Source: Porticoccaceae bacterium UBA2002 (GTDB lineage: Bacteria; Pseudomonadota; Gammaproteobacteria; Pseudomonadales; Porticoccaceae). Taken from it: 6,435 nucleotides of DNA. Position 1 is the first letter of the stretch, and each line of letters opens with the position of its first letter. Where the stretch lies: NCBI GenBank assembly GCA_002334915.1, contig DDCQ01000073.1, positions 23,898-30,332 of the forward strand, in the 5' to 3' direction. Of this stretch, positions 1 to 6,358 are shown one piece after another. A model generated the notes under the pieces. It saw nothing but the letters and a program-made list of their open reading frames with translations. It had not been told where the DNA came from and did no database searches. A program made the position numbers and the translations under genes.

Positions 1-2264
1 TCCACCGAGCTGCGCAGAGACTTGATTTTCTCTTTCTGGCGCACACCAAAACGATGCTCTTCATCAATAATCATCAGGCCCAGCTGGCTAAAGTCTATCT
101 GTGCATGGAGCAGTTTGTGGGTACTAATAAGGATATCAACCTTGCCTGCTTCGGTGGCGGCAATTATCTCCTCCTGCTCTTTATTGGTCTTAAAGCGTGA
201 TAGTTCTTCTATGCGGACCGGCCAGCTGGCAAAGCGGTCCTGAAAATTTTGCAGATGCTGGTGGGCAAGCAATGTGGTGGGCACCAGAATAACCACCTGT
301 TTGCCGCTGGAGACCACCGTAAAGGCGGCGCGCATGGCTACTTCGGTTTTACCAAAGCCCACATCACCGCATACCAAGCGATCCATTGGCTGAGAGCTCA
401 GCAGGTCGCGGCGCACTGCATCTATGGCCTCCTGCTGATCGGCGGTTTCCTCAAAGGAGAAGTCGCTGCTAAATTTGCGATAGTCCTCTTCATTTTCAGT
501 GCAGGCAAAGCCTTTGCGCGCGGCGCGACGGGAGTAGATATCCAGTAATTCGACAGCGGTATCGCGCACCTGTTTAGCGGCTTTCTCTTTGGCCTTATCC
601 CATTTGTCTGTGCCTAGACGATTGAGGGGCGCGGCCACCTGATCACCGCCACCGAAGCGACTGATCAAATGGAGAGAGGATACCGGCACATAGAGCTTGG
701 CATCGTCTGCATAGGTAAGCATCAGAAACTCCTGCACCGAGCGGTCAACCTCCAGAGTCACCAGCCCCTGATAGCGGCCCACTCCATGCTCTATATGTAC
801 CACCGGAGAGCCAACTTTGAGCTCTGCCAGATTTTTAAATACATAGTCTGGTGACTCTGAGGCCTTTGATCGGCGCCGTCGCTGCATCACCTGCTGACCA
901 AATAGCTCGCCCTCAGTTATCAGGCAGAGTTTTTGTGTGGGGCAGTAGACGCCCTGATCGATTGCATAGGTAGTAATGCCATAACTGGCCTGGCCGTCCA
1001 CAAACTGCTGCCAGTGGTCGACCGGCTGGGGTGTCAGCTCAATGGCTTTTAGCAGATCGGAGAGCACTTCCCGGCGGCCTGGTGATTCTGCGCAAAATAG
1101 AATGCGGGTGTCTGCCGGACACTGGTCAATAAAGGCTTGCAGATTGGCCAGGGGATTAACCAACTTGGCATTAACGGCCACATCCGGCACTGCATGCAGC
1201 TGCAGGTTGGCCTGTCCCGCTCGCTCTTCAAGCAGTTCATGGCTAATTATGGTTCTCGGCAGCTGCTTGAGCGACTGAAACAGACTGTCGACAGGAATAA
1301 AGATTTCCCCAGGTGGCAGAATAGGTCGTGCTGGGTCAACAGCGTATTCTTCATAGCGACTATTGATATCCTGCCAGAAATACTCTGCCGCCTCTTCAAT
1401 GCCAGCCTGAGTAAAGAGCTGCACCTGATCTGGCAGATAATCGAACAATGTCGCAGTCTGCTTAAAGAACAGCGGCAGATAATATTCAATGCCCTGGGGG
1501 GCTATGCCATCATTTATATCTGTGTAGATAGAGCACAGGCTTGGGTCATGATCAAAATGGTCATGCCAGTTATTGAGAAACAGATTAATGGCTTCGGCAT
1601 CCAGGGGAAACTCCCGGGCAGGCAGCAGCATGAGTTGATCAACGGTTTCTTTGGTGCGCTGGCTCTCAGGGTCAAACAGGCGCAGGGATTCAATTTCATC
1701 GTCGAGCAGATCTATGCGGAATGGAGTCTTCTCACCCATGGGGAAGATATCAATAATAGAGCCGCGAAAGGCGAATTCGCCATGTTCAAAAACTGTATCT
1801 ACCCGCTTGTAGCCGGCGCGGCTGAGCTGGTCTTGAAGCTTGGCTCGGTCTAAATCCTCGCCCAGATTGTAGCTAAAGGTGCGCGAGGCGACAAAATCTG
1901 TGGGTGCAATGCGGTGCATCAATGTCGATAGCGGAACCACAATAATGCCACGCTGGGCTGTGGGCAGACTAGCCAGAGTTTGCAGGCGCGCGGAAACAAT
2001 ATCCTGATGGGGGGAGAAAATATCATAGGGCAGTGTTTCCCAGTCGGGGAAGGTAAAGATTGGCAGCTGTTGCTCGGCGGCAAAAAATTGCAGGGCACGG
2101 GTCTGTTCTGCAGCCTGTCGGGCAGTCTCGGTAATCAGCAGGGTTAATCCCTCGAAGTTAATAGCTGACTCTGTCACAGCCAGGGCGCGCCCGGCCGCAC
2201 GCAACTCACCCCAATGCTGTTTGTCACCGGGCTTAGATGCGGGGCGTTGCTGGATAATACTCAT
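1..2264 (-). CDS. mfd: Transcription-repair coupling factor Mfd (3' end beyond window)
   Basis: Mfd is a cytoplasmic ATP-driven DNA translocase that removes RNA polymerase stalled at lesions and recruits UvrA. I translated this frame by hand: 754 codons are open from the ATG at 2264-2262 to the left edge, about two thirds of a normal Mfd of roughly 1,150 residues. The UvrB-like N-terminus holds FPDWETLPYD (about 72-81) and RGSIIDIFPMG (168-178). The RNA-polymerase-interacting CarD-like domain starts near residue 482 with VGSPVVHIEHGVGRY and ends at VPVSSLHLISRFGG. The RecG-like translocase then begins: Walker A is GDVGFGKTE with Lys639, and the DEEH box is residues 734-737, followed by RFGVRQKEK. 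The second RecA-like lobe and the C-terminal regulatory domain are off the window. Only a weak ribosome binding site precedes the start. No frameshift or stop was seen. Identification is essentially certain. Confidence 0.97.
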   Translation of the reverse strand, partial: MSIIQQRPASKPGDKQHWGELRAAGRALAVTESAINFEGLTLLITETARQAAEQTRALQFFAAEQQLPIFTFPDWETLPYDIFSPHQDIVSARLQTLASLPTAQRGIIVVPLSTLMHRIAPTDFVASRTFSYNLGEDLDRAKLQDQLSRAGYKRVDTVFEHGEFAFRGSIIDIFPMGEKTPFRIDLLDDEIESLRLFDPESQRTKETVDQLMLLPAREFPLDAEAINLFLNNWHDHFDHDPSLCSIYTDINDGIAPQGIEYYLPLFFKQTATLFDYLPDQVQLFTQAGIEEAAEYFWQDINSRYEEYAVDPARPILPPGEIFIPVDSLFQSLKQLPRTIISHELLEERAGQANLQLHAVPDVAVNAKLVNPLANLQAFIDQCPADTRILFCAESPGRREVLSDLLKAIELTPQPVDHWQQFVDGQASYGITTYAIDQGVYCPTQKLCLITEGELFGQQVMQRRRRSKASESPDYVFKNLAELKVGSPVVHIEHGVGRYQGLVTLEVDRSVQEFLMLTYADDAKLYVPVSSLHLISRFGGGDQVAAPLNRLGTDKWDKAKEKAAKQVRDTAVELLDIYSRRAARKGFACTENEEDYRKFSSDFSFEETADQQEAIDAVRRDLLSSQPMDRLVCGDVGFGKTEVAMRAAFTVVSSGKQVVILVPTTLLAHQHLQNFQDRFASWPVRIEELSRFKTNKEQEEIIAATEAGKVDILISTHKLLHAQIDFSQLGLMIIDEEHRFGVRQKEKIKSLRSSV

Positions 2265-2349
2265 AAATAATAGGTTATCTGTCTGTGGGTGTCGCCAATG
2301 GCCATGGGACAAAACGAATTTGCCCACTATTCTACTTATCTAGGAGTAT

Positions 2350-2373
2350 TGATTGTAGATATATTGTCTATCA
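2350..2373. repeat. Imperfect 24-bp palindrome, possible operator
   Basis: The 24 bases from 2350 to 2373 have dyad symmetry in 8 of 12 pairs. The outer arms are TGAT and ATCA, with a matching G/C pair inside them and an AT-rich centre TATATA-like core. It lies about 22 bases upstream of the rightward -35 box and overlaps the candidate leftward -10 box, a sensible place for a regulator of either gene. Symmetry this weak can occur by chance in AT-rich DNA, and I do not recognise the motif. It does not match the HexR-type TGTA...TACA palindrome known from sugar-regulated gap genes. Confidence 0.25.
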
Positions 2374-2395
2374 TAGTGATTAAATAAATTGTTGA

Positions 2396-2424
2396 TTGTC
2401 TGGGCTTCCTGACTGCCGGATAAT
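2396..2424 (+). promoter_or_regulatory. Sigma70-type promoter for gap operon
   Basis: The -35 box TTGTCT (2396-2401) matches the consensus in 4 of 6 positions, and the -10 box GATAAT (2419-2424) in 5 of 6. The spacer is exactly 17 bases. The transcript would start near 2431, giving a leader of about 29 nucleotides that contains the Shine-Dalgarno before the ATG at 2460. This start would leave the upstream in-frame ATG at 2439 almost without a leader, which supports 2460 as the real start. The boxes are seen in the sequence; activity is inferred. Confidence 0.6.
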
Positions 2425-2444
2425 GACAAGTCTCTCTAATGTGC

Positions 2445-2451
2445 AAAAGGA
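2445..2451 (+). promoter_or_regulatory. Ribosome binding site that fixes the gap start
   Basis: AAAAGGA lies 8 bases before the ATG at 2460. The other in-frame ATG at 2439 has no purine-rich site before it, and this Shine-Dalgarno would fall inside its coding sequence. The site therefore decides for 2460. Confidence 0.7.
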
Positions 2452-2459
2452 CCCAAGGC

Positions 2460-3920
2460 ATGACTGAGCAAAAAAGACCCTTACCAGATGATTTTTTTAA
2501 AGATTGGAAGCAGCGGGAAGCGCTTGCTGAGGGCATGATCCCGGTGATTGGCAAGCTCTATCGAGAGCGCAATGTCAGCACCTATATGTATGGCAACAAT
2601 ATGGTTAACAAGTCTGTTACTGACTTGATGAAGGCTCACCGCTTTGTGCGTCAGGTGGAGATGAATGAGCTCAGTGAGTTTGATACCGCGCCGATGCTGG
2701 ACGCTGTAGCAAAACTGCAGCTCGGCCCAGCTCATTTAGATCTGGGAAAAATGGTGGTCAAATACCAGAGGGGTGGCAATGGTCGCTCGGTCGATGACTT
2801 TGTTCAGGATGAGTTGGCGGAGATTGTAGGCTCAGATATAAAGCCACTGCCTGAGCCCCAGGATGTGGTGCTCTATGGTTTTGGGCGCATAGGTCGGCTG
2901 GTAGCGAGAATTCTGATCGACAAGGCGGGCGGTGGCGATGTATTGCGTCTGCGAGCAATTGTTATTCGCAAGAGCAAGCTGGACAATGACCTGGAAAAAC
3001 GAGCGGCACTGCTGCGCAGAGATTCTGTGCACGGATCATTTAAAGGTACCATCCGGGTGCTTAGCGAAAGTAATACTCTGGTGGTCAATGGCAATCCGAT
3101 CAAGGTGATCTACGCCAACAGTCCAGAAGAAATAGACTACACTGAATACGGCATTAACAATGCCCTGATTGTCGACAATACCGGTGTGTGGAAAGACAAT
3201 GCAGGTCTTGGCGGCCACCTGCGGCCCGGGGCTTCCAAGGTGCTGTTAACGGCGCCGGCGGGGGATGATATTCCCAATATTGTCTACGGTATCAATCACC
3301 ATGAAATTACTCCGGAGCGCAGCATTATCTCGGCGGCGTCCTGCACCACCAATGCTATTGTGCCTGTATTAAAGTGCCTGCTTGATGAGTACGGTATTAA
3401 TAATGGCCATGTAGAGACTGTTCACGCCTATACCAATGACCAAAATCTGATTGATAACCACCATAAGGGTGATCGTCGGGGACGCAGTGCAGCGCTGAAT
3501 ATGGTACTGACGTCAACAGGGGCAGCCAAGGCGGTGGCCAAGGCTATTCCTGAGCTCAGGGGCAAGTTAACTGGCAATGCTATCAGGGTGCCTACGCCCA
3601 ATGTGTCCATGGCTATTCTTAATCTGCAACTGGGTAGAGAGACCAATGTGGGCGAGCTCAATGAGTTTCTGCGACAAAAAGCCCTGCACTCCAGTTTGCA
3701 GCAGCAAATTGGCTATACCGTGTCCACCGAGGCGGTGTCTACAGACTTTGTTGGCTCACGTCAGGCCTGTGTGCTGGATTCTCAGGCAACCATTGTCGAT
3801 GGTAATAGCTGTGTGCTGTACTGCTGGTATGACAATGAGTTTGGCTACAGCTGTCAGGTCGTGCGCTGTCTTGAAAAATTTGCTGGCGTGGTCTGGCCCA
3901 GCTATCCTCTCGAAGGTTAA
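2460..3920 (+). CDS. gap: Glyceraldehyde-3-phosphate dehydrogenase, N-terminally extended type
   Basis: This cytoplasmic enzyme of glycolysis and gluconeogenesis interconverts glyceraldehyde 3-phosphate and 1,3-bisphosphoglycerate with a nicotinamide cofactor. The protein is 486 residues, against about 331 for E. coli GapA; the excess is mostly an N-terminal region of about 135 residues with no motif I recognise. The Rossmann motif GFGRIGR is at 140-146. The catalytic cysteine is Cys295 in SAASCTTNA, and its partner His322 in TVHAYTNDQ keeps the family's 27-residue spacing. STGAAKA, RVPTPNVS and WYDNEFGYS follow in the usual order. The position that normally holds the NAD-selecting Asp (AIND in GapA) reads AIVIRK (166-171), so Ile169 replaces Asp and two basic residues follow. 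The type resembles the extended GAPDH encoded beside mfd in Pseudomonas (PA3001), as I remember it. It heads an operon with the next gene, 20 bases downstream. Confidence 0.95.
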   Translation: MTEQKRPLPDDFFKDWKQREALAEGMIPVIGKLYRERNVSTYMYGNNMVNKSVTDLMKAHRFVRQVEMNELSEFDTAPMLDAVAKLQLGPAHLDLGKMVVKYQRGGNGRSVDDFVQDELAEIVGSDIKPLPEPQDVVLYGFGRIGRLVARILIDKAGGGDVLRLRAIVIRKSKLDNDLEKRAALLRRDSVHGSFKGTIRVLSESNTLVVNGNPIKVIYANSPEEIDYTEYGINNALIVDNTGVWKDNAGLGGHLRPGASKVLLTAPAGDDIPNIVYGINHHEITPERSIISAASCTTNAIVPVLKCLLDEYGINNGHVETVHAYTNDQNLIDNHHKGDRRGRSAALNMVLTSTGAAKAVAKAIPELRGKLTGNAIRVPTPNVSMAILNLQLGRETNVGELNEFLRQKALHSSLQQQIGYTVSTEAVSTDFVGSRQACVLDSQATIVDGNSCVLYCWYDNEFGYSCQVVRCLEKFAGVVWPSYPLEG

Positions 3921-3940
3921 AACATTAGAAGGCTAAAACC

Positions 3941-4720
3941 ATGCTGGTAGAGCAGATCTGGACAGATAATCCGTTACGCAATTTCCACTATCTGGTGGCC
4001 TGTCCAGATACGCTGGAAGCTTTGGCCATAGACCCTTTTGATCACCAGCTGGTGTTGCAGCGGGCTGAGGCGCTGGGCTGGAAGATCACTCAGATTCTCA
4101 ATACTCATGAGCACTTTGACCATATTGACGGCAATCAGGCAATGGTTGCCGCCACTGGTGCAACGGTGCTGGCTCATGTCAATGCCCGGGATAAGATTGC
4201 AGGTATGGACAGGGGGCTGCAGGCGGGAGCTGTGGTTAAGATTGGCAGCTCGGTTGAGCTGGAGGTGCTGGATACGCCAGGGCATACCATGAGCCATATC
4301 TGTCTGCTATCCAAAACTGAGGTCCCGGCGCTGTTCAGTGGCGATACTATTTTTAATGCTGGGGTGGGGCACTGCCACTATGGGGGCGACCCAGATATTC
4401 TCGCCAACACCGTGTTTAGTCAGGTGGATGCATTGCCTGACGAAACACTGCTTTATCCTGGACATGATTACATTGTTAACAACCTGCGTTTTACCCTGGA
4501 TCGAGAGCCGGGTAATACCCTGGCGGCGGAGTTGCTACAGCAGGTGGAATCTCAGGACCCCAATGAGGCTTTGATTACCAATCTGGGAGAGGAGAGGCAG
4601 ATTAATACCTTTTTCCGCACAGATAGCCCCGAGGTGATCGAAAACTTTGCTCAATTACAGTCGACGGCGAGTCCGACAGAGGTGTTTTTGGCCCTGCGTG
4701 AGTGCCGCAATAGCTGGTAA
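3941..4720 (+). CDS. MBL-fold metallo-hydrolase, glyoxalase II (hydroxyacylglutathione hydrolase) type
   Basis: This 259-residue protein has the length and layout of glyoxalase II, which hydrolyses S-lactoylglutathione to lactate and glutathione in methylglyoxal removal. All seven expected metal ligands are visible: His56, His58, Asp60 and His61 in THEHFDH, His115 in TPGH, Asp135 in SGDTIF, and His175 in YPGHDY. The stretch from PGHDY through NNLRFTLDREPGN is also glyoxalase II-like, and the C-terminal part has GEERQINTFFR where the family has a NPFxR-like motif. In the loop where the human enzyme has Lys143 and Tyr145 contacting glutathione, this protein has His144 and His146 (GHCHYGG), so the substrate may differ; I give no gene symbol for that reason. 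AGAAGG (3927-3932) is an 8-base-spaced ribosome binding site. It follows gap by 20 bases with no terminator between, so co-transcription is likely. No signal peptide: cytoplasmic. Confidence 0.88.
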   Translation: MLVEQIWTDNPLRNFHYLVACPDTLEALAIDPFDHQLVLQRAEALGWKITQILNTHEHFDHIDGNQAMVAATGATVLAHVNARDKIAGMDRGLQAGAVVKIGSSVELEVLDTPGHTMSHICLLSKTEVPALFSGDTIFNAGVGHCHYGGDPDILANTVFSQVDALPDETLLYPGHDYIVNNLRFTLDREPGNTLAAELLQQVESQDPNEALITNLGEERQINTFFRTDSPEVIENFAQLQSTASPTEVFLALRECRNSW

Positions 4721-4829
4721 ATAATGGCGCCAGCGCAGGTTTGCGCAAGCATTTCCTATTTAATAACAAAAAAACCTTCAGATTGGCTTTAAAAGAGCTG
4801 CAGCACTGGTATCACGACGCCCAGACCTT

Positions 4830-4835
4830 TATAAT
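4830..4835 (+). promoter_or_regulatory. Candidate -10 box for the nqr operon
   Basis: TATAAT is a perfect -10 consensus. At 17 or 18 bases upstream there is only TGGTAT or CTGGTA, a poor -35, and there is no extended TGn element. An activator-dependent promoter would look like this, but so would chance. Other possible boxes closer to nqrA, such as TTGGTA (4969-4974) with TAGACT (4994-4999) at a 19-base spacing, are no better. Confidence 0.35.
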
Positions 4836-4916
4836 CCCGCGCAATCTAAATCGGCCAATTTTAACTATTTTTCAGAGGTTACTCATTGGGCGGACTACAA
4901 CGTAATTTGCACAGTT

Positions 4917-4962
4917 CTCGAGCTTAAAGTTGAGTTTGAGAGGCGGCTATTTGATGGGCCGC
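4917..4962 (+). promoter_or_regulatory. Two short hairpins in the nqrA leader
   Basis: The first hairpin pairs CTCGA (4917-4921) with TTGAG (4930-4934), including one G-U pair, around an 8-base loop. The second pairs GCGGC (4943-4947) with GCCGC (4958-4962) around a 10-base loop. They sit 51 to 97 bases before the nqrA ATG. Five-base stems are weak evidence alone. Structured RNAs upstream of nqrA have been proposed in other marine gammaproteobacteria (I recall an nqrA-Marinomonas motif), but I cannot say whether this one matches. Confidence 0.25.
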
Positions 4963-5013
4963 AAGAGCTTGGTATTGCAGCCAGAATTTAAATTAGACTA
5001 GTGGTATTTCCAT

Positions 5014-6354
5014 ATGATCAAAGTTCGTCGAGGATTAGATCTGCCTATTGCCGGTGCGCCGGAGCAGATTGTCCAAGATGGCCCCAAGATAAGTCAGGTG
5101 GCGGTAATCGGATCCGATTATCCAGGCATGAAGCCCACTATGGCGGTGCGCGAAGGTGATCGCGTCACTCGGGGTCAGATACTATTTTCGGATAAGAAGA
5201 ATCAAGGTGTTGTATTTACTGCGCCAGCGGCGGGCAAGGTGGTCGCCATTAACCGTGGCGAGCGACGCCTGTTTCAGTCGCTGGTTATCGATGTCGATGG
5301 TGACAAGGCAGAGAAGTTTAAGTCTTATAAGGCTGCCAAATTATCTGATCTGGATCGTGCAGAGGTGGTTGATAATCTGGTTAACTCTGGACAGTGGGTT
5401 GCCCTGCGCACCAGACCCTATTCAAAGGTTCCGGCGATTGACTCCAGCCCGGCCTCGATCTTTGTGACTGCCATGGATACTAATCCACTGGCCGCTGACC
5501 CAGCGGTGATTATTGCCCAGCGCAGCGAAGACTTCGCCAATGGTCTTAAAGTATTGGCCCATTTGACTGATGGCCCGGTCAATGTCTGTGTCGCCCCAGA
5601 CTCAGCAGTTTCCGGGGAACAGATTGATGGCGTTCGCGATATCAGTTTCAGTGGTCCTCACCCGGCTGGTTTGCCTGGCACCCATATCCATTTTGTCGAC
5701 CCGGTCAGTGCAGACAAAACAGTCTGGTCGATTGGCTATCAGGATGTGATTGCCACTGGCGCCCTGTTTACCACTGGCAAGCTGGATACCGCCCGCGTGG
5801 TTGCTCTTGGCGGCCCTCAGGTTACCCAGCCAAGACTGCTTAGTACTCAGCTCGGCGCTAACCTCAACCAGTTAGTGATTGGTGAACTGGCCAATGATGA
5901 AAACCGTATCATCTCTGGTTCTGTGCTTGCGGGCCGCAAGGCTACCGGTGCCTTTGCCTTTTTGGGCCGCTACCACAATCAGGTCTCGGTGATTCGCGAA
6001 GGCCGCGAACGTGAGTTTCTGCACTATCTGCGCGCTGGTGTGAACAAGCATTCTGCACTGCCCATCTTTGCCTCATCGCTGAGCAACAAACTATTTAATA
6101 TGACCTCCAGCACCAATGGCAGCGAACGGGCCATGGTGCCTGTGGGTGGCTATGAAGATGTGACTGCGCTAGATCTGTTGCCTGTGCAGCTGCTGCGCTC
6201 GCTGATTGTCGGCGATACAGAAATGGCCCAAAAGCTGGGCTGTCTGGAGTTGGACGAAGAAGATGTCGGCCTCTACACCTATGTCTGTGTAGGCAAGCAT
6301 GAGTACGGCGGCATTCTGCGCGACAACCTAACTAGAATTGAAAAGGAGGGTTAA
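5014..6354 (+). CDS. nqrA: Na+-translocating NADH:quinone reductase subunit A
   Basis: NqrA is the cytoplasmic-face subunit of the six-subunit Na+-NQR complex, which oxidises NADH, reduces ubiquinone and exports Na+; NqrA has been linked to quinone binding. The 446-residue length equals that of the Vibrio cholerae protein. The N-terminus [14 protein letters not shown] is a family hallmark. A lipoyl-like barrel half follows, with [12 protein letters not shown] (40-51) and [18 protein letters not shown] (68-85). The later VVALGGPQV segment leads into the SLBB-like region, and the C-terminus has the typical [16 protein letters not shown] and [13 protein letters not shown]. No membrane segments are evident, as expected. 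The start is fixed by an in-frame stop at 4999 and the family N-terminus, but the ribosome binding site is weak (AGTGG, 5000-5004). nqrB begins 4 bases after the stop, so this is the first gene of an nqrABCDEF-type operon. Confidence 0.97.
   Translation: MIKVRRGLDLPIAGAPEQIVQDGPKISQVAVIGSDYPGMKPTMAVREGDRVTRGQILFSDKKNQGVVFTAPAAGKVVAINRGERRLFQSLVIDVDGDKAEKFKSYKAAKLSDLDRAEVVDNLVNSGQWVALRTRPYSKVPAIDSSPASIFVTAMDTNPLAADPAVIIAQRSEDFANGLKVLAHLTDGPVNVCVAPDSAVSGEQIDGVRDISFSGPHPAGLPGTHIHFVDPVSADKTVWSIGYQDVIATGALFTTGKLDTARVVALGGPQVTQPRLLSTQLGANLNQLVIGELANDENRIISGSVLAGRKATGAFAFLGRYHNQVSVIREGREREFLHYLRAGVNKHSALPIFASSLSNKLFNMTSSTNGSERAMVPVGGYEDVTALDLLPVQLLRSLIVGDTEMAQKLGCLELDEEDVGLYTYVCVGKHEYGGILRDNLTRIEKEG
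6343..6350 (+). promoter_or_regulatory. Strong ribosome binding site for nqrB
   Basis: AAGGAGGG lies within the last codons of nqrA, 8 bases before the ATG at 6359 and 11 before the second ATG at 6362. The spacing favours the first ATG, giving a Met-Met start. It is much stronger than the site before nqrA. Confidence 0.75.
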
Positions 6355-6358
6355 GCCC

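Larger units (their letters stand above)
2265..2459. promoter_or_regulatory. Divergent control region between mfd and gap
   Basis: This 195-base AT-rich spacer separates mfd, read leftward, from the gap operon, read rightward, so it should hold both promoters. The rightward promoter is clear and listed separately. For mfd, the best -10-like box I see on the minus strand is TACAAT (plus-strand 2352-2357), but its -35 partner is poor, so the mfd promoter is not settled. The octamer TTGATTGT occurs twice (2349-2356 and 2392-2399), 43 bases apart and on the same face of the helix to within about one base pair. No open frame here looks coding. Confidence 0.7.
4721..5013 (+). other. Non-coding spacer and leader before nqrA
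   Basis: These 293 bases contain no convincing gene; the only short frame, from the ATG at 4724, stops after 22 codons and lacks a ribosome binding site. The left end has a small GCGCA/TGCGC hairpin (4733-4746) without a following T run, so no clear terminator ends the gap operon. A TATAAT box lies at 4830-4835. Two short hairpins lie between 4917 and 4962. An in-frame TAG at 4999-5001 shows that nqrA cannot start further upstream. If transcription begins near the TATAAT, the nqr mRNA has a leader of about 170 nucleotides. Confidence 0.6.

Noticed and set aside
249..548. A 99-codon plus-strand open frame
   Set aside because: It is antisense to the Mfd Walker A region and is a by-product of mfd codon use.
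1137..1853. A 238-codon open frame on the plus strand
   Set aside because: It lies wholly opposite the mfd coding frame, whose translation is continuous and matches Mfd throughout. The protein has no recognisable family.
2439..2459. Upstream in-frame ATG that would add 7 residues to GAPDH
   Set aside because: No ribosome binding site precedes it, it falls about 8 bases after the predicted transcription start, and a good Shine-Dalgarno serves the ATG at 2460.
3577..3936. A 119-codon plus-strand open frame inside gap
   Set aside because: It overlaps the C-terminal catalytic part of GAPDH in another frame, where RVPTPNVS and WYDNEFGYS are encoded.
3974..4297. A 107-codon minus-strand open frame
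   Set aside because: It is antisense to the metal-binding region of the MBL-fold hydrolase and has no recognisable features.
4733..4746. GCGCA/TGCGC hairpin after the hydrolase gene as a terminator
   Set aside because: The stem has only 5 pairs and no T run follows, so an intrinsic terminator is not supported.
4724..4792. Short open frame of 22 codons starting just after the hydrolase gene
   Set aside because: It has no ribosome binding site and no protein-like pattern.
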